DNA of 64,000 nucleotides. It comes from Rhodobacterales bacterium (GTDB lineage: Bacteria; Pseudomonadota; Alphaproteobacteria; Rhodobacterales; Rhodobacteraceae). Shown here piece by piece: positions 18,725-28,068 of this stretch. Both the position numbers and the translations under genes were made by a program. Each line of letters starts with the position of its first letter. Position 1 is the first letter of the stretch. The stretch covers positions 55,284 to 119,283 of the forward strand of contig PDSA01000027.1 in NCBI GenBank assembly GCA_002748285.1. Direction: 5' to 3'. Under the pieces are notes generated by a model. That model worked only from the letters and a program-made list of their open reading frames with translations. It was not told the DNA's origin and did not search any database.

Positions 18725-18778
18725 GGCGACCGCCCTGAAGGGCGGGCCAGTCGTGAACCGGATCACAAGTGATCCGGG
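18725..18778 (+). repeat. Dispersed intergenic repeat, family A, copy 2
   Basis: GCGACCGCCCTG, then GTCGTGAACCGGATCACAAG, then a terminal hairpin GATCACAAGTGATC. It matches the element at 11579-11630 apart from scattered substitutions that preserve the hairpin pairing. It lies in the 210-base gap between the universal stress gene and trpS. Confidence 0.6.
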
Positions 18779-18809
18779 AACTTTTCTGATCAGTGGGGCT
18801 TTGCTGCCC

Positions 18810-19853
18810 TTACCCGACCATGCCGATAATGCGTTTCACATCCGCCAGAATGGGCTCAGCAATCGCCCGCGCCTGATCCGCCCCTTTGCACAAAATCGCG
18901 TCGATCTCATCGGGTTGCTGCATCAGTCGGGCCATCTCGGCATTGATCGGCGACAGCTGCGCCACCGCCAGCTCGGACAGCATCGGTTTGAACTGGGAAA
19001 ACTGCTTGCCGCCAACCTCGGCCAGCACCTGCTCAACCGTCATATCCGCCAAAGCCGCATAGATATTCACCAGATTGCTGGCCTCAAGCCGCCCCTCCAA
19101 GCCCTCAACCTCGCTTGGCAGCGCATCGGCATCGGTCTTGGCCTTGCGGATTTTCTGAGCGATCTTGTCAGCATCATCGGTCATATTGATGCGGCTGTTA
19201 TCAGACGGGTCGGATTTCGACATTTTTTTCGAGCCATCACGCAGAGACATCACCCGCGTTGCCTCGCCCTCAATCACCGGCTCGGTGATCGGGAAAAAAT
19301 CGACCCCGTAATCATGGTTGAACTTGGCGGCAATGTCGCGGGTCAGCTCGATATGCTGTTTCTGATCCTCGCCCACCGGCACATGGGTGGCGTGATAAAT
19401 CAGAATATCCGCGGCCATCAGGGTCGGGTAGCTGAACAGCCCGACCGAAGCATTTTCCCGGTTTTTGCCGGCCTTGTCCTTGAACTGAGTCATCCGGTTC
19501 AGCCAGCCAATCCGCGCCACGCAGGAAAAGATCCAGCCCAGCTCGGCATGGGCGCTGACCTGAGATTGGTTGAACAGGATAGATTTGCTGGGGTCCAGCC
19601 CGGCGGCAACATAGCCCGCGCACAGCTCGCGGGTGGCGTGGCGCAGCTTGTCCGGGTCTTGCCAGACGGTGATGGCGTGCAAATCGGCCATGCAGTAAAT
19701 GGTTTCGATGCCGCTGTTTTGCATTTCGACAAAGCGCTTGATCGCCCCCAGATAATTGCCCAGCGTTAACCCGCCCGAAGGCTGAATGCCCGACAGCACC
19801 CGTTGTTTACGTTCTGCACCCGTTGTGCGAGATGTTTGGACCACCTCTGTCAT
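18810..19853 (-). CDS. trpS: Tryptophan--tRNA ligase
   Basis: A class Ic aminoacyl-tRNA synthetase charging tRNA-Trp, 347 residues. The HIGH-equivalent region is '[14 protein letters not shown]' and the second signature is a perfect KMSKS in '[12 protein letters not shown]'. 'CMADLHAIT' is the substrate-pocket segment. The frame extends to 19877, but ATG 19853 ('MTEVV') follows GGAGAG at seven bases, the best start. It diverges from the rhomboid-like gene, with about 95 bases between the chosen starts for both promoters. Confidence 0.96.
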   Translation of the reverse strand: MTEVVQTSRTTGAERKQRVLSGIQPSGGLTLGNYLGAIKRFVEMQNSGIETIYCMADLHAITVWQDPDKLRHATRELCAGYVAAGLDPSKSILFNQSQVSAHAELGWIFSCVARIGWLNRMTQFKDKAGKNRENASVGLFSYPTLMAADILIYHATHVPVGEDQKQHIELTRDIAAKFNHDYGVDFFPITEPVIEGEATRVMSLRDGSKKMSKSDPSDNSRINMTDDADKIAQKIRKAKTDADALPSEVEGLEGRLEASNLVNIYAALADMTVEQVLAEVGGKQFSQFKPMLSELAVAQLSPINAEMARLMQQPDEIDAILCKGADQARAIAEPILADVKRIIGMVG

Positions 19854-19947
19854 AATAATCTCTCCATTGTGTTGCACCGTCTGGATTCATCCGGTGTTTT
19901 CGCTTAACCACAGGCGCAAAGGGCCGTCAACCAATGGAGCCACCAAG

Positions 19948-20634
19948 ATGAGCAGCAATCCCAATATTCCCCCTCTGAACCCCGTGCCGCCAGTGGTGGT
20001 GGCGCTGGCGCTGGCGATTTTTGCCATCGAGGCGGCGCAATATGTCTGGGGGCTGGGGCTGATGGGGGGCACGACGGGGCTGGATCACCACCCCGAGATG
20101 ATCCGCGATTATGGGATCTCGGGCTATCTGGTCAGCCGGATGATTGAGCTGGGGCGCTATCCGCCGGAATATCTGATGCGCTTTGTCACCTATGCTTTTG
20201 TCCATGCGTCCTTTACCCATATGCTGTTTGCCTGCGTGCTGCTGCTGGCCTTTGGCAAATTCGTTGGCGAAGTGATGCGCCCATGGGCGGTTCTGGTGGT
20301 GTTTTTCGCCGCCAGCATTATCGGAGCGCTGGTTTACGGGTTGATCATCGACAGCCGGATGCCGCTGATCGGAGCGTATCCGGGGGTGTATGGGTTGATC
20401 GGAGCCTTTACCTTTTTGCTCTGGGTCAGTCTGGTCAGCCATGGGGAAAATGGGTTGGCGGCGTTTAGCATGATCGGGTTTTTGCTGTTGATTCAGCTGG
20501 TCTTTGGGCTGTTTTTCGGGGCGGGGCCGGATTGGATTGCGGATGTTGCCGGCTTTGTCACCGGGTTTGTGCTGTCGATTTTTATCTGCACCGGCGGCTG
20601 GGCGCGGGTTTTGCAGAAATTGCGGCGCAATTAG
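19948..20634 (+). CDS. Rhomboid-fold membrane protein, predicted inactive (pseudo-rhomboid)
   Basis: A 228-residue membrane protein with six hydrophobic segments and a rhomboid layout. The L1/helix-2 region keeps 'RFVTYAFVHASFTHMLF', equivalent to the oxyanion 'H-x-S-x-x-H-x-x-x-N' region of GlpG. The catalytic Ser motif GxSG is GVYG (Tyr148), and the catalytic His of 'HVAGLISG' is Asp in 'DVAGFVTG' (Asp199). Both dyad residues are therefore missing. It may act like iRhoms/derlins by binding membrane proteins rather than cutting them; that is inference. Start chosen at the ATG aligned to homologues, after ATGGAGCC. Confidence 0.85.
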   Translation: MSSNPNIPPLNPVPPVVVALALAIFAIEAAQYVWGLGLMGGTTGLDHHPEMIRDYGISGYLVSRMIELGRYPPEYLMRFVTYAFVHASFTHMLFACVLLLAFGKFVGEVMRPWAVLVVFFAASIIGALVYGLIIDSRMPLIGAYPGVYGLIGAFTFLLWVSLVSHGENGLAAFSMIGFLLLIQLVFGLFFGAGPDWIADVAGFVTGFVLSIFICTGGWARVLQKLRRN

Positions 20635-20692
20635 GCAAGGGGTTGGGGGCAATCCCTGATCAGAAAAGACCTCTGCATCACTGTGTTTGACC

Positions 20693-20728
20693 TAAAAAAC
20701 GCCGGGCTGCGCCTGCCGGGGGGGCATC
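20693..20728 (+). repeat. Dispersed intergenic repeat, family B, copy 1
   Basis: The core AACGCCGGGCTGCGCCTGCC, followed by a G-run, lies between the rhomboid-like gene and trmB. Related copies sit at 50563 (same strand) and 56291 (opposite strand). The core is preceded by an A-run in the first two. Confidence 0.5.
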
Positions 20729-20730
20729 CC

Positions 20731-21432
20731 TCACACCTTGCGAAACGTCATATAATGCGGCGTGCGCCCTTCCCGCAGCGCTTTTTGCTCATACCGGGTC
20801 GAGAGCCAATCCGCCCAAGGCTTGCGCCAATCTTCCGGCCCTTCAGCCAACCAGATGAAATCATCACGCGCCATCATTTGCTCCATGGTCTGGCGCACAT
20901 AATCCGGGATGTCCGTGGCCACCCGGAATATCGCCCCCGGCTTCAGCACCCGCGCCAGAGGGTCCAGATGCTCAGGCGTGACAAAGCGGCGGCGGTGATG
21001 GCGAGCTTTGGGCCAAGGGTCGGGATAGAGCAAAAAGGCCCGCTCAATCGACGCCTCTGGCAACACGTCAAACAGATCACGCACATCGCCCGGATGCACG
21101 GCCACATTGCTCACCCCGGCCTGACGGATCTTGCCCAGCAACATCGCCACGCCGTTGATATAGGGCTCGCAGCCGATGATGCCGACATCCGGGTTCTGAA
21201 CCGCCTGATGCACCATATGTTCGCCGCCGCCAAAGCCGACCTCCAGCCACACGGGCCCGCCCCCAAACAGCGCGTTCAGATCAAGCGGTGTGCGCTCGGG
21301 GTTGTCCTGCCAGCTGACGGCGCCGGGCGACAGTTTCGCCAGATCCTCATCCAGATATTGCTTTTGGCTATCGCGCAAGGCTTTGCCCCGGATGCGGCCA
21401 TAAAAATTGCGAAACGGGCGTTTTTCAGTCAT
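20731..21432 (-). CDS. trmB: tRNA (guanine(46)-N7)-methyltransferase
   Basis: TrmB makes m7G46 in the variable loop of tRNAs, using SAM. The SAM-binding loop is 'LEVGFGGGEH', followed by 'GCEPYINGVA' and the substrate motif 'YPDPWPKARHHRRR', which is nearly invariant in the family. ATG 21432 ('MTEKRPFRNFYGR') fits homologues and gives 233 residues; an upstream in-frame ATG at 21471 is less likely. It lies 84 bases after metK in the same direction, an arrangement conserved in Rhodobacteraceae. Confidence 0.95.
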   Translation of the reverse strand: MTEKRPFRNFYGRIRGKALRDSQKQYLDEDLAKLSPGAVSWQDNPERTPLDLNALFGGGPVWLEVGFGGGEHMVHQAVQNPDVGIIGCEPYINGVAMLLGKIRQAGVSNVAVHPGDVRDLFDVLPEASIERAFLLYPDPWPKARHHRRRFVTPEHLDPLARVLKPGAIFRVATDIPDYVRQTMEQMMARDDFIWLAEGPEDWRKPWADWLSTRYEQKALREGRTPHYMTFRKV

Positions 21433-21515
21433 CGAACAAATCCAAACAAGAAAGGCGGGCAAATTGCCCACCTTGTTTTCATCAAACAGCGCCAGGCCAA
21501 ACCCTGAGGGCGCGT

Positions 21516-22697
21516 TTACACCGCCTTTTTCAGGGCTTCAACCAGATCGGTTTGCTCCCAGGAAAAGCCGCCATCAGCCTCGGGCGCACGGCCAAAATGG
21601 CCATAAGCTGCGGTGCGGGCATAAATCGGCCGGTTCAGCTGCAATTTCTCGCGGATGCCCTGTGGGGTCAGGTCGATCACCTGATCAATGGCTTTTTCGA
21701 TCACGGAATCATGCACTTGCCCGGTGCCGAATGTGTCGCAGTAAATCGACAAAGGCCGGGCAATCCCGATCGCATAAGAAAGCTGGATCAGGCATCGGTT
21801 GGCCAGCCCCGCCGCCACCACGTTTTTCGCCAGATAGCGCGACACATAAGCCGCCGAGCGATCCACCTTGGTCGGGTCTTTGCCCGAAAACGCGCCGCCC
21901 CCATGCGGCGCCGCGCCGCCATAGGTATCAACGATGATCTTGCGCCCGGTCAGGCCAGTATCGCCATCTGGGCCACCGATCACGAATTTGCCGGTGGGGT
22001 TGACCCACCACTCGGTGGCATCGGTCAGCCAGTCGGCGGGCAGAGTCTCGCGGATATAGGGCTCGACAATGGCGCGGATATCGTCCGAGGTCTGATCTTC
22101 GTCATAATGCTGGGTGGACAAAACGATCGAGGTCACCTCAACCGGTTTGCCATTCTCATAGCGCAGCGAGATTTGCGATTTGGAATCCGGGCCCAAAGTC
22201 GGCTCAGACCCATTTTTACGCACCTCGGCCAGACGGCGCAAAATGGCATGGGAATAGAGGATCGGAGCCGGCATCAGCTCGGGCGTTTCATCCACGGCAT
22301 AGCCGAACATGATGCCCTGATCGCCCGCGCCCTCGGCCTTATCGGCGCTGGCATCGACCCCTTGCGCGATATGGGCGGATTGCGGATGCAGCAGGTTGGT
22401 GATCTCGGCGGTTTTCCAATGGAAATGCTCTTGCGCGTAGCCAATATCCTTGATGCAGTCACGCGCGATGCTGTCTACCTTGCCCAGATATTCATCCAGC
22501 TTGGTCTTGTCCGATAGGCCAACCTCGCCGCCAATTACCACCCGGTTGGTGGTGGCAAAGGTTTCACAAGCCACGCGGGCCTGAGGCTCCTCGGCCAGAA
22601 ACGCATCCAGAACGGCGTCGGAAATCCGATCGCAGACCTTATCGGGATGCCCCTCTGAAACGGATTCAGAGGTAAAAGTGTAATTCTTGCGGGACAT
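21516..22697 (-). CDS. metK: S-adenosylmethionine synthetase
   Basis: MetK condenses ATP and methionine to SAM. At 393 residues it is normal for the family. Signatures visible: '[10 protein letters not shown]' at the N-terminus, '[12 protein letters not shown]' in the middle and '[19 protein letters not shown]' in the C-terminal half. The start codon is preceded by a SAM/SAH riboswitch that covers its ribosome site, so translation is expected to fall when SAM is plentiful. The downstream trmB gene, a SAM consumer, may share the transcript. Confidence 0.98.
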   Translation of the reverse strand: MSRKNYTFTSESVSEGHPDKVCDRISDAVLDAFLAEEPQARVACETFATTNRVVIGGEVGLSDKTKLDEYLGKVDSIARDCIKDIGYAQEHFHWKTAEITNLLHPQSAHIAQGVDASADKAEGAGDQGIMFGYAVDETPELMPAPILYSHAILRRLAEVRKNGSEPTLGPDSKSQISLRYENGKPVEVTSIVLSTQHYDEDQTSDDIRAIVEPYIRETLPADWLTDATEWWVNPTGKFVIGGPDGDTGLTGRKIIVDTYGGAAPHGGGAFSGKDPTKVDRSAAYVSRYLAKNVVAAGLANRCLIQLSYAIGIARPLSIYCDTFGTGQVHDSVIEKAIDQVIDLTPQGIREKLQLNRPIYARTAAYGHFGRAPEADGGFSWEQTDLVEALKKAV

Positions 22698-22702
22698 AGG
22701 TA

Positions 22703-22757
22703 GTGCTCCAATAATAAATCATGAACACCGCCACGTCAGGAAGCCGTTGTGGCGGTT
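22703..22757 (-). promoter_or_regulatory. SAM/SAH riboswitch in the metK leader
   Basis: On the minus strand the leader reads CCGCCAC–AACGGCTTCCTGAC–GTGGCGG, a seven-pair stem with the conserved loop, then a linker and ATTGGAGCA. This matches the SAM/SAH class known from Rhodobacterales metK leaders: the loop GGCTTCC pairs with GGAGC to form a pseudoknot. GGAG (22706-22709) is also the ribosome site of metK, so ligand binding would block initiation. The linker between stem and ribosome site is longer than in the minimal examples I recall. Confidence 0.9.
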
Positions 22758-22767
22758 TGTATATCAT

Positions 22768-22796
22768 CGCATACGATCACCACCTGTATTGGTCAA
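22768..22796 (-). promoter_or_regulatory. Predicted sigma-70 promoter of metK
   Basis: On the minus strand TTGACC (22796-22791) is followed after 17 bases by TATGCG (22773-22768). Initiation some seven bases on would start the RNA just before the riboswitch stem. The -35 is strong and the -10 moderate. Confidence 0.45.
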
Positions 22797-22799
22797 TCA

Positions 22800-24296
22800 T
22801 TAACTCTGCCTTCTGGAGAACAAAAGCCCGGCTGTGGCAATCAGTAGCAGTATGATCAGCGGGGTATCGCCGGTTTTGGCATAGATCGTCGCCGGCAAAG
22901 CCGCCGGCAGTGGCGCATCGACAAAGCCCGCCTGCCCCAGCGCCAGCCGGGTGGTGATCCGCCCGCGCCCGTCAATCACTGCTGAAATCCCGGTATTGGC
23001 GGCCCGCACCATCGGCAAGCCCAGCTCGATGGCGCGAAACCGGGTTTGTGCCAGATGCTGCTGCGGACCGGTCAGATTGCCAAACCAGGCGTCATTGGTG
23101 ATTTGCAGCAGGAAATCACCGCGCGGCGCGCCGACCACCTCATGCGGGAAGATCGCCTCGTAGCAGATCAGCGGCAAAGCGCGGCCCAAGCCCGGCAGAT
23201 CGAGCAACCGCAGCCCCGGCCCCGCGCCAAAACCGAAACCGTCCTGATCCGCCAGCCCGGTGATCCCCAGCCTTTTGGCCAGAGCGGCGGCGGGGATATA
23301 TTCGCCAAACGGCACCAGATGCGCTTTGTCATAGATGGTGCTGACCACGCCATCGCGATCCAGCACCGCCAGAGCGTTCAAATAGCGCGGACCGTCGCGG
23401 CGCTGGACGCCAAACACCACGGGCGCTCCGCCCGCGGCTTCGGTCATTTGCGCCAGCGGCCCGGTGCTGCGGTTCAGAAGGTAAGGCACCGAGGTCTCCG
23501 GCCAGATGATCAGGTCCGGCCGGGGTTTGGCCGCTGCGGCAGTCAGGCTCAGGCTGCGTTGGAAAAACATCGGGACCAGCATCGGATCCCATTTCTGATG
23601 CTGCGGCGCATTGGGTTGGATCAGGCGCACAATCGGCGCATCGGGGCGCGGCACAGGCGCGGCACCGGCCAGCCACAGCCCATAGGCCAGCAGCCCGGCA
23701 AAGCCAGCCAGCAGCCCTGTCAGCGCCCCCCAACTGCGCCGCCGGATGCCTCCGACCAGCGCCCAAACACCGAGCAAAGTCAGCAAAGTCAGCCCGTGTG
23801 GGCCGATCACGCTGGCCAGCTGATCCAGCCCGCGATCCAGCCAGATATAGCCCAGCAGCCCCCAGGGGAAGCCGGTCAGAACATAGCTGCGGGCCAGTTC
23901 GGCCAGGGTGAGGAACACCGCCAGCGCCAGCAAGCTGCCCTGCTTTTTCGCCAGCCCAAAAGCCAGCGCCCAAAACAGCGCCAGCCCGGCAGCCAGACCG
24001 ACCAGTGCAAAAGGAGCCATCCAGCCATGACGGGCGACATCAACCAGAAAGGGCTCAACAATCCAGTTCAGCACCAGCCCGAAATAGCCGGTGCCAAAAG
24101 CCCAGCCCAACCAAGCCGCCTGCCGGATGCTGACGGTGGTCAGGAACAGCCCGAACACGGCCGACAAGCCCAGTATAGCAAACCATGTCTGTGCAAAAGG
24201 TGCCTGCCCCACCCCCGTCAGCAGGCCGAAAAACAGCGCCAGCACCGTCTTGCGGCCCATGCTCTGCTGGAGCAACCCGCTCAACGGATCATTCAC
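22800..24296 (-). CDS. lnt: Apolipoprotein N-acyltransferase
   Basis: Lnt adds the third acyl chain to lipoproteins at the inner membrane. About 498 residues: an N-terminal block of membrane helices, then a nitrilase-fold periplasmic domain with the Glu-Lys-Cys triad visible in 'IIWPETSVPYL', 'YDKAHLVPFGEY' and 'LICYEAIFPHE', and a final C-terminal helix. The frame is open to 24518, overlapping corC; the GTG at 24296 overlaps the corC stop by eight bases and is favoured, with ATG 24263 as the alternative. Neither has a strong ribosome site. Follows corC as in many proteobacteria. Confidence 0.93.
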   Translation of the reverse strand: MNDPLSGLLQQSMGRKTVLALFFGLLTGVGQAPFAQTWFAILGLSAVFGLFLTTVSIRQAAWLGWAFGTGYFGLVLNWIVEPFLVDVARHGWMAPFALVGLAAGLALFWALAFGLAKKQGSLLALAVFLTLAELARSYVLTGFPWGLLGYIWLDRGLDQLASVIGPHGLTLLTLLGVWALVGGIRRRSWGALTGLLAGFAGLLAYGLWLAGAAPVPRPDAPIVRLIQPNAPQHQKWDPMLVPMFFQRSLSLTAAAAKPRPDLIIWPETSVPYLLNRSTGPLAQMTEAAGGAPVVFGVQRRDGPRYLNALAVLDRDGVVSTIYDKAHLVPFGEYIPAAALAKRLGITGLADQDGFGFGAGPGLRLLDLPGLGRALPLICYEAIFPHEVVGAPRGDFLLQITNDAWFGNLTGPQQHLAQTRFRAIELGLPMVRAANTGISAVIDGRGRITTRLALGQAGFVDAPLPAALPATIYAKTGDTPLIILLLIATAGLLFSRRQS

Positions 24297-25269
24297 CTTC
24301 GGGCTCGGACCCGGCATCGGGTTTGGCGGCGATTTTGACGTTATCCCCGGCAGGCACCTGCGCATTCCCAACCCGCACCCGCAGCCGTTTGATCCGGCGC
24401 GGATCGGCATCGACCACCTCGAATTCCGCACCGTTGGGATGGATGACCACTTCGCCCCGGGCCGGCACATGGCCGCAGAGCAAAAACACCAGCCCGCCCA
24501 GCGTGTCGATTTCGTCATCCTCTTGGGACAGGCGCAAATCCACCCCGATTTCTGCCCCGAAATCCTCTAGCGGGGTGCGGGCCTGCGCCAGATAGCAGCC
24601 GGTGGGTTCTTTGACCCAGAGCTGATCCCCTTCCAGATCATGCTCATCCTCGATCTCGCCAATCACCTGCTCGATCAGATCCTCAAGCGTCACCACGCCA
24701 TCGACCCCGCCATATTCGTCAATCACCAAAGCCATGTGAATCCGCTCGGTCTGCATCTTTTGCAGCAACACCCCGATCGGCATCGACGGCGGCACATAGA
24801 GCAAAGGGCGCACCAGCTTTTGCAGCGAAAACTGCCCGGCGCTGTTGTTAAACCCGTGTTTCAGGGCGAAATCCTTGAGGTGAACCAGCCCGGTCGGCGT
24901 GTCCAGCGTGTCTTTGTAAACCGGCAGCCGGGTCAGGCCGGTTTCGCGAAACAGCTGCACCAGATCGTCTTTTTTGATGTCTGCGGGCACAGCGATGATT
25001 TCGGCCTTGGGCACGGCAACATCCTCAACCCGCAGGCGGCCCAGATTGAGCATTCCGTGCATGGCATCAGGGGACAGAGCCCGACGCGCCGGGGCCTCGG
25101 GCCGTGTAGTGGTCGGGGCGCCGCCAGTATCTTTCGGGCTGAGCGCGCCGACAACACGCTCCAAAAAACCGCGTTTGATGACTGTCTGGTCCTTTGGTTG
25201 ATCCTCCGGCGCGCCATGCGCTGCGCTGGAGGATCCCTCTGCTGTGTCGCCCATCTTTTCCTTTTCCAA
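24289..25269 (-). CDS. Hemolysin-family / CorC-like CBS-domain protein
   Basis: A 326-residue cytoplasmic protein with a low-complexity N-terminal tail (to about 75), tandem CBS domains (about 85-215, including 'VAVPKAEIIAVPADI' and 'IDEYGGVDGVVTLEDLIEQV') and a C-terminal CorC/HlyC transporter-associated domain ending before a charged tail. There is no DUF21 membrane part, matching CorC/YbeX rather than CorB. Members have been linked to magnesium/cobalt efflux and ribosome homeostasis; they are often labelled tlyC in alphaproteobacteria. It lies between ybeY and lnt, the usual order. Confidence 0.9.
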   Translation of the reverse strand: MEKEKMGDTAEGSSSAAHGAPEDQPKDQTVIKRGFLERVVGALSPKDTGGAPTTTRPEAPARRALSPDAMHGMLNLGRLRVEDVAVPKAEIIAVPADIKKDDLVQLFRETGLTRLPVYKDTLDTPTGLVHLKDFALKHGFNNSAGQFSLQKLVRPLLYVPPSMPIGVLLQKMQTERIHMALVIDEYGGVDGVVTLEDLIEQVIGEIEDEHDLEGDQLWVKEPTGCYLAQARTPLEDFGAEIGVDLRLSQEDDEIDTLGGLVFLLCGHVPARGEVVIHPNGAEFEVVDADPRRIKRLRVRVGNAQVPAGDNVKIAAKPDAGSEPEGE

Positions 25270-25275
25270 GTTTGT

Positions 25276-25771
25276 CTAGCCCCTATATGGGTCGGCAATA
25301 CCCATTTTGCCAAGAACTTCGGTCTCAATTGTTTCCATGATCAGCGCATCCTGATCGGAGATGTGATCATAACCCAACAGATGCAGCACTCCATGCACCA
25401 GCAAATGCGTGACATGATCACAGATCGGCTTGCCCGCAAGGCGGGCCTCGCGCTGGCAGGTGTCATAGGCAATGGCGATATCGCCCAGCTCCTGAGGCGG
25501 GCCGTTCGGGTCACATTCAGGGGCCTGCGGGTGCTGGCCGGGGCGGGCACGTTCCTCGGAAGGCCAGGACAGAACATTGGTCGGCAGTGGCTTTTCGCGG
25601 AACTGCCGGTTCAGATCGGCAATCCGGGCATCATCGCACGCCAGCAGGCTGATTTCAAAATGCTGCGCCGGAATGCCCAGATGCTGCAAAGTGGCAATGC
25701 TGGCGCGTTCGGCCAGCTCTTCGATATCCAGATCCAGCCAGCGTGAATCCTCGATATTGACCTCGATCAGA

Positions 25772-25779
<8 letters not shown>
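25276..25779 (-). CDS. ybeY: Endoribonuclease YbeY (rRNA maturation factor)
   Basis: YbeY is a zinc endoribonuclease needed for 16S rRNA 3'-end maturation and ribosome quality control. The zinc signature H-x3-H-x5-H is plain in 'HLLVHGVLHLLGYDH'. 'LNRQFREKPLPTNVLSWP' is the other conserved block. The open frame extends to 25929, but ATG 25779 ('MTDLIEV') overlaps the phoH stop and fits family length (167 residues). An insertion of about ten residues, 'RPGQHPQAPECDPNG', precedes the conserved 'LGDIAIAYDTC'. Sits between phoH and corC as usual. Confidence 0.95.
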
Positions 25780-26764
<985 letters not shown>

Positions 26765-26841
26765 TCAGCCCTCCATCTGCTGAATCACCCGGCGATTTTG
26801 CCAAGCGCCGCTGGGCAGCGCAAGCACCTGTTTGCCGCTTG

Positions 26842-26883
26842 AAAAAACAAAACGGCCCGCAGGCAAATGCCCGTGGCCGTTTC
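26842..26883 (-). terminator. Rho-independent terminator after the lipoprotein gene
   Basis: On the minus strand a long hairpin with stem AAACGGCC/GGCCGTTT and inner pairs GGCA/TGCC is followed by TTGTTTTTTC. It lies 25 bases beyond the stop of the lipoprotein gene and separates the OmpA pair from phoH. Confidence 0.85.
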
Positions 26884-26907
26884 AGTTTGTATCTCATCCG
26901 CAAAACC

Positions 26908-27225
26908 TTACAGATAATCCGGGAAGATCGAGCCCTTCTTGAACGGACCGGTCACCACATTTGGTGGGTTCACGCCGGAACAAACCGGGGTGCCATCGGG
27001 CTGCAACCGGGCCATGGCGTAGCCTTCGACCCCGTTATCAATCATCCACACATCGCAGCCATCCGGGTTCACCCAGACACCGGCGACCATTTCGCTGAGG
27101 TGACGTTTGTCATAGCCTTTATCAACCGATTTATCCGGCCCGACCTGACGCAGCCCCTCGCCGCCTTCACAAGCCGCCAGCACCGAGACAACTGCAATCA
27201 AACCAACTGTTTTCAACATCTTCAT
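26908..27225 (-). CDS. Small lipoprotein sharing a motif with the adjacent OmpA protein
   Basis: A 105-residue predicted lipoprotein. From the ATG at 27225, which follows AGGGG, the signal peptide ends in lipobox VLAAC with Cys19 lipidated. The mature part contains 'VWVNPDGCDVWMIDNGVEGY' and 'DGTPVC', closely resembling 'IWVDPDGCEHWVMDDGAEGY' and 'DGTPVC' in the neighbouring OmpA-family protein. I know no named domain for this motif; the paired Cys suggest a disulfide. It lies ten bases after the OmpA gene, so the pair is an operon ending at a terminator. Function unknown. Confidence 0.8.
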   Translation of the reverse strand: MKMLKTVGLIAVVSVLAACEGGEGLRQVGPDKSVDKGYDKRHLSEMVAGVWVNPDGCDVWMIDNGVEGYAMARLQPDGTPVCSGVNPPNVVTGPFKKGSIFPDYL

Positions 27226-27235
27226 TTCAACACCC

Positions 27236-27820
27236 CTAGCGCAAGCAGTAAATTTCGACACGGCGGTTTTGCTTCATGCCCGCAGCCGTGCTGTTTGTGG
27301 CACGCGGTTTGCGCTCGCCAAAGCCTTTGACATCGACGATGCGTGCCCCGATCGAGCGCCCCACCTTGGCCACCGCATTGGCGCGGCGTTTGGACAGGCG
27401 CATATTGTACTCATCAGAGGCGCGCGCATCGGTATGGCCGTAAATCAGATAGCCAAAGGCGTTGGTGGATTTGAAAAACTTTTTCAACGACTCCCGACCC
27501 GCTGGGCTGATCGCAGAACGGTCGGTGGCGAACAGATGATCGGTGGGCACTACCCCACACGCCTCGCGCCGATGACAGACCGGAGTCCCATCCCGGTTGC
27601 GCCGGTTATCGCCATAGCCCTCGGCACCGTCGTCCATCACCCAGTGTTCGCACCCATCAGGGTCAACCCAGATGGTTGGAATATAGACCTCGCCAACACG
27701 TTTGTTACCATCTGGACGCACTTTACCATCTTGCGCTTGCAACGGCGCGGTTGAAACCGACACCGCCAATGCGGCAACAGCCAGCCCCCCCAATACGCCT
27801 TTCAATGTTTTGATCATCAT
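27236..27820 (-). CDS. OmpA family outer-membrane/peptidoglycan-binding protein
   Basis: A 194-residue secreted protein with a cleavable signal peptide (cleavage near 'LQA'), an N-terminal Cys-containing module 'IWVDPDGCEHW…EGY' with 'DGTPVCHR', and a C-terminal OmpA domain. The OmpA part has 'HLFATDRSAISPAG', 'IYGHTDARASDEYNMRLS', 'RRANAV' and 'GFGERKP', including the Asp and Arg that bind diaminopimelate. It ends 'RRVEIYCLR'. Start chosen at the first of two ATGs preceded by AAAGGTG. The gene is the first of a two-gene unit inserted between miaB and phoH. Confidence 0.88.
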   Translation of the reverse strand: MMIKTLKGVLGGLAVAALAVSVSTAPLQAQDGKVRPDGNKRVGEVYIPTIWVDPDGCEHWVMDDGAEGYGDNRRNRDGTPVCHRREACGVVPTDHLFATDRSAISPAGRESLKKFFKSTNAFGYLIYGHTDARASDEYNMRLSKRRANAVAKVGRSIGARIVDVKGFGERKPRATNSTAAGMKQNRRVEIYCLR

Positions 27821-28068
27821 ATGAACCACACCTTTGGCCCCGTTGAGCAATTCTGGGCCTTCAATTATTTTCCTCAGGTTTCACAGCCGGGCAACCCGAG
27901 CAGTTGCCTGCATTACCGCAGCAATTCTTACTCAAATTCGTGCAAATGTGAAGCAAGAAATGCTAAATGTAGTCGCATTGCCCCATATATTGTGTCTATT
28001 TTACTGTTAGTACATCCAAAACGCGGTCATTTTTGCAATTTCAGAAACACTGCCCGTATCGTGCCGAT

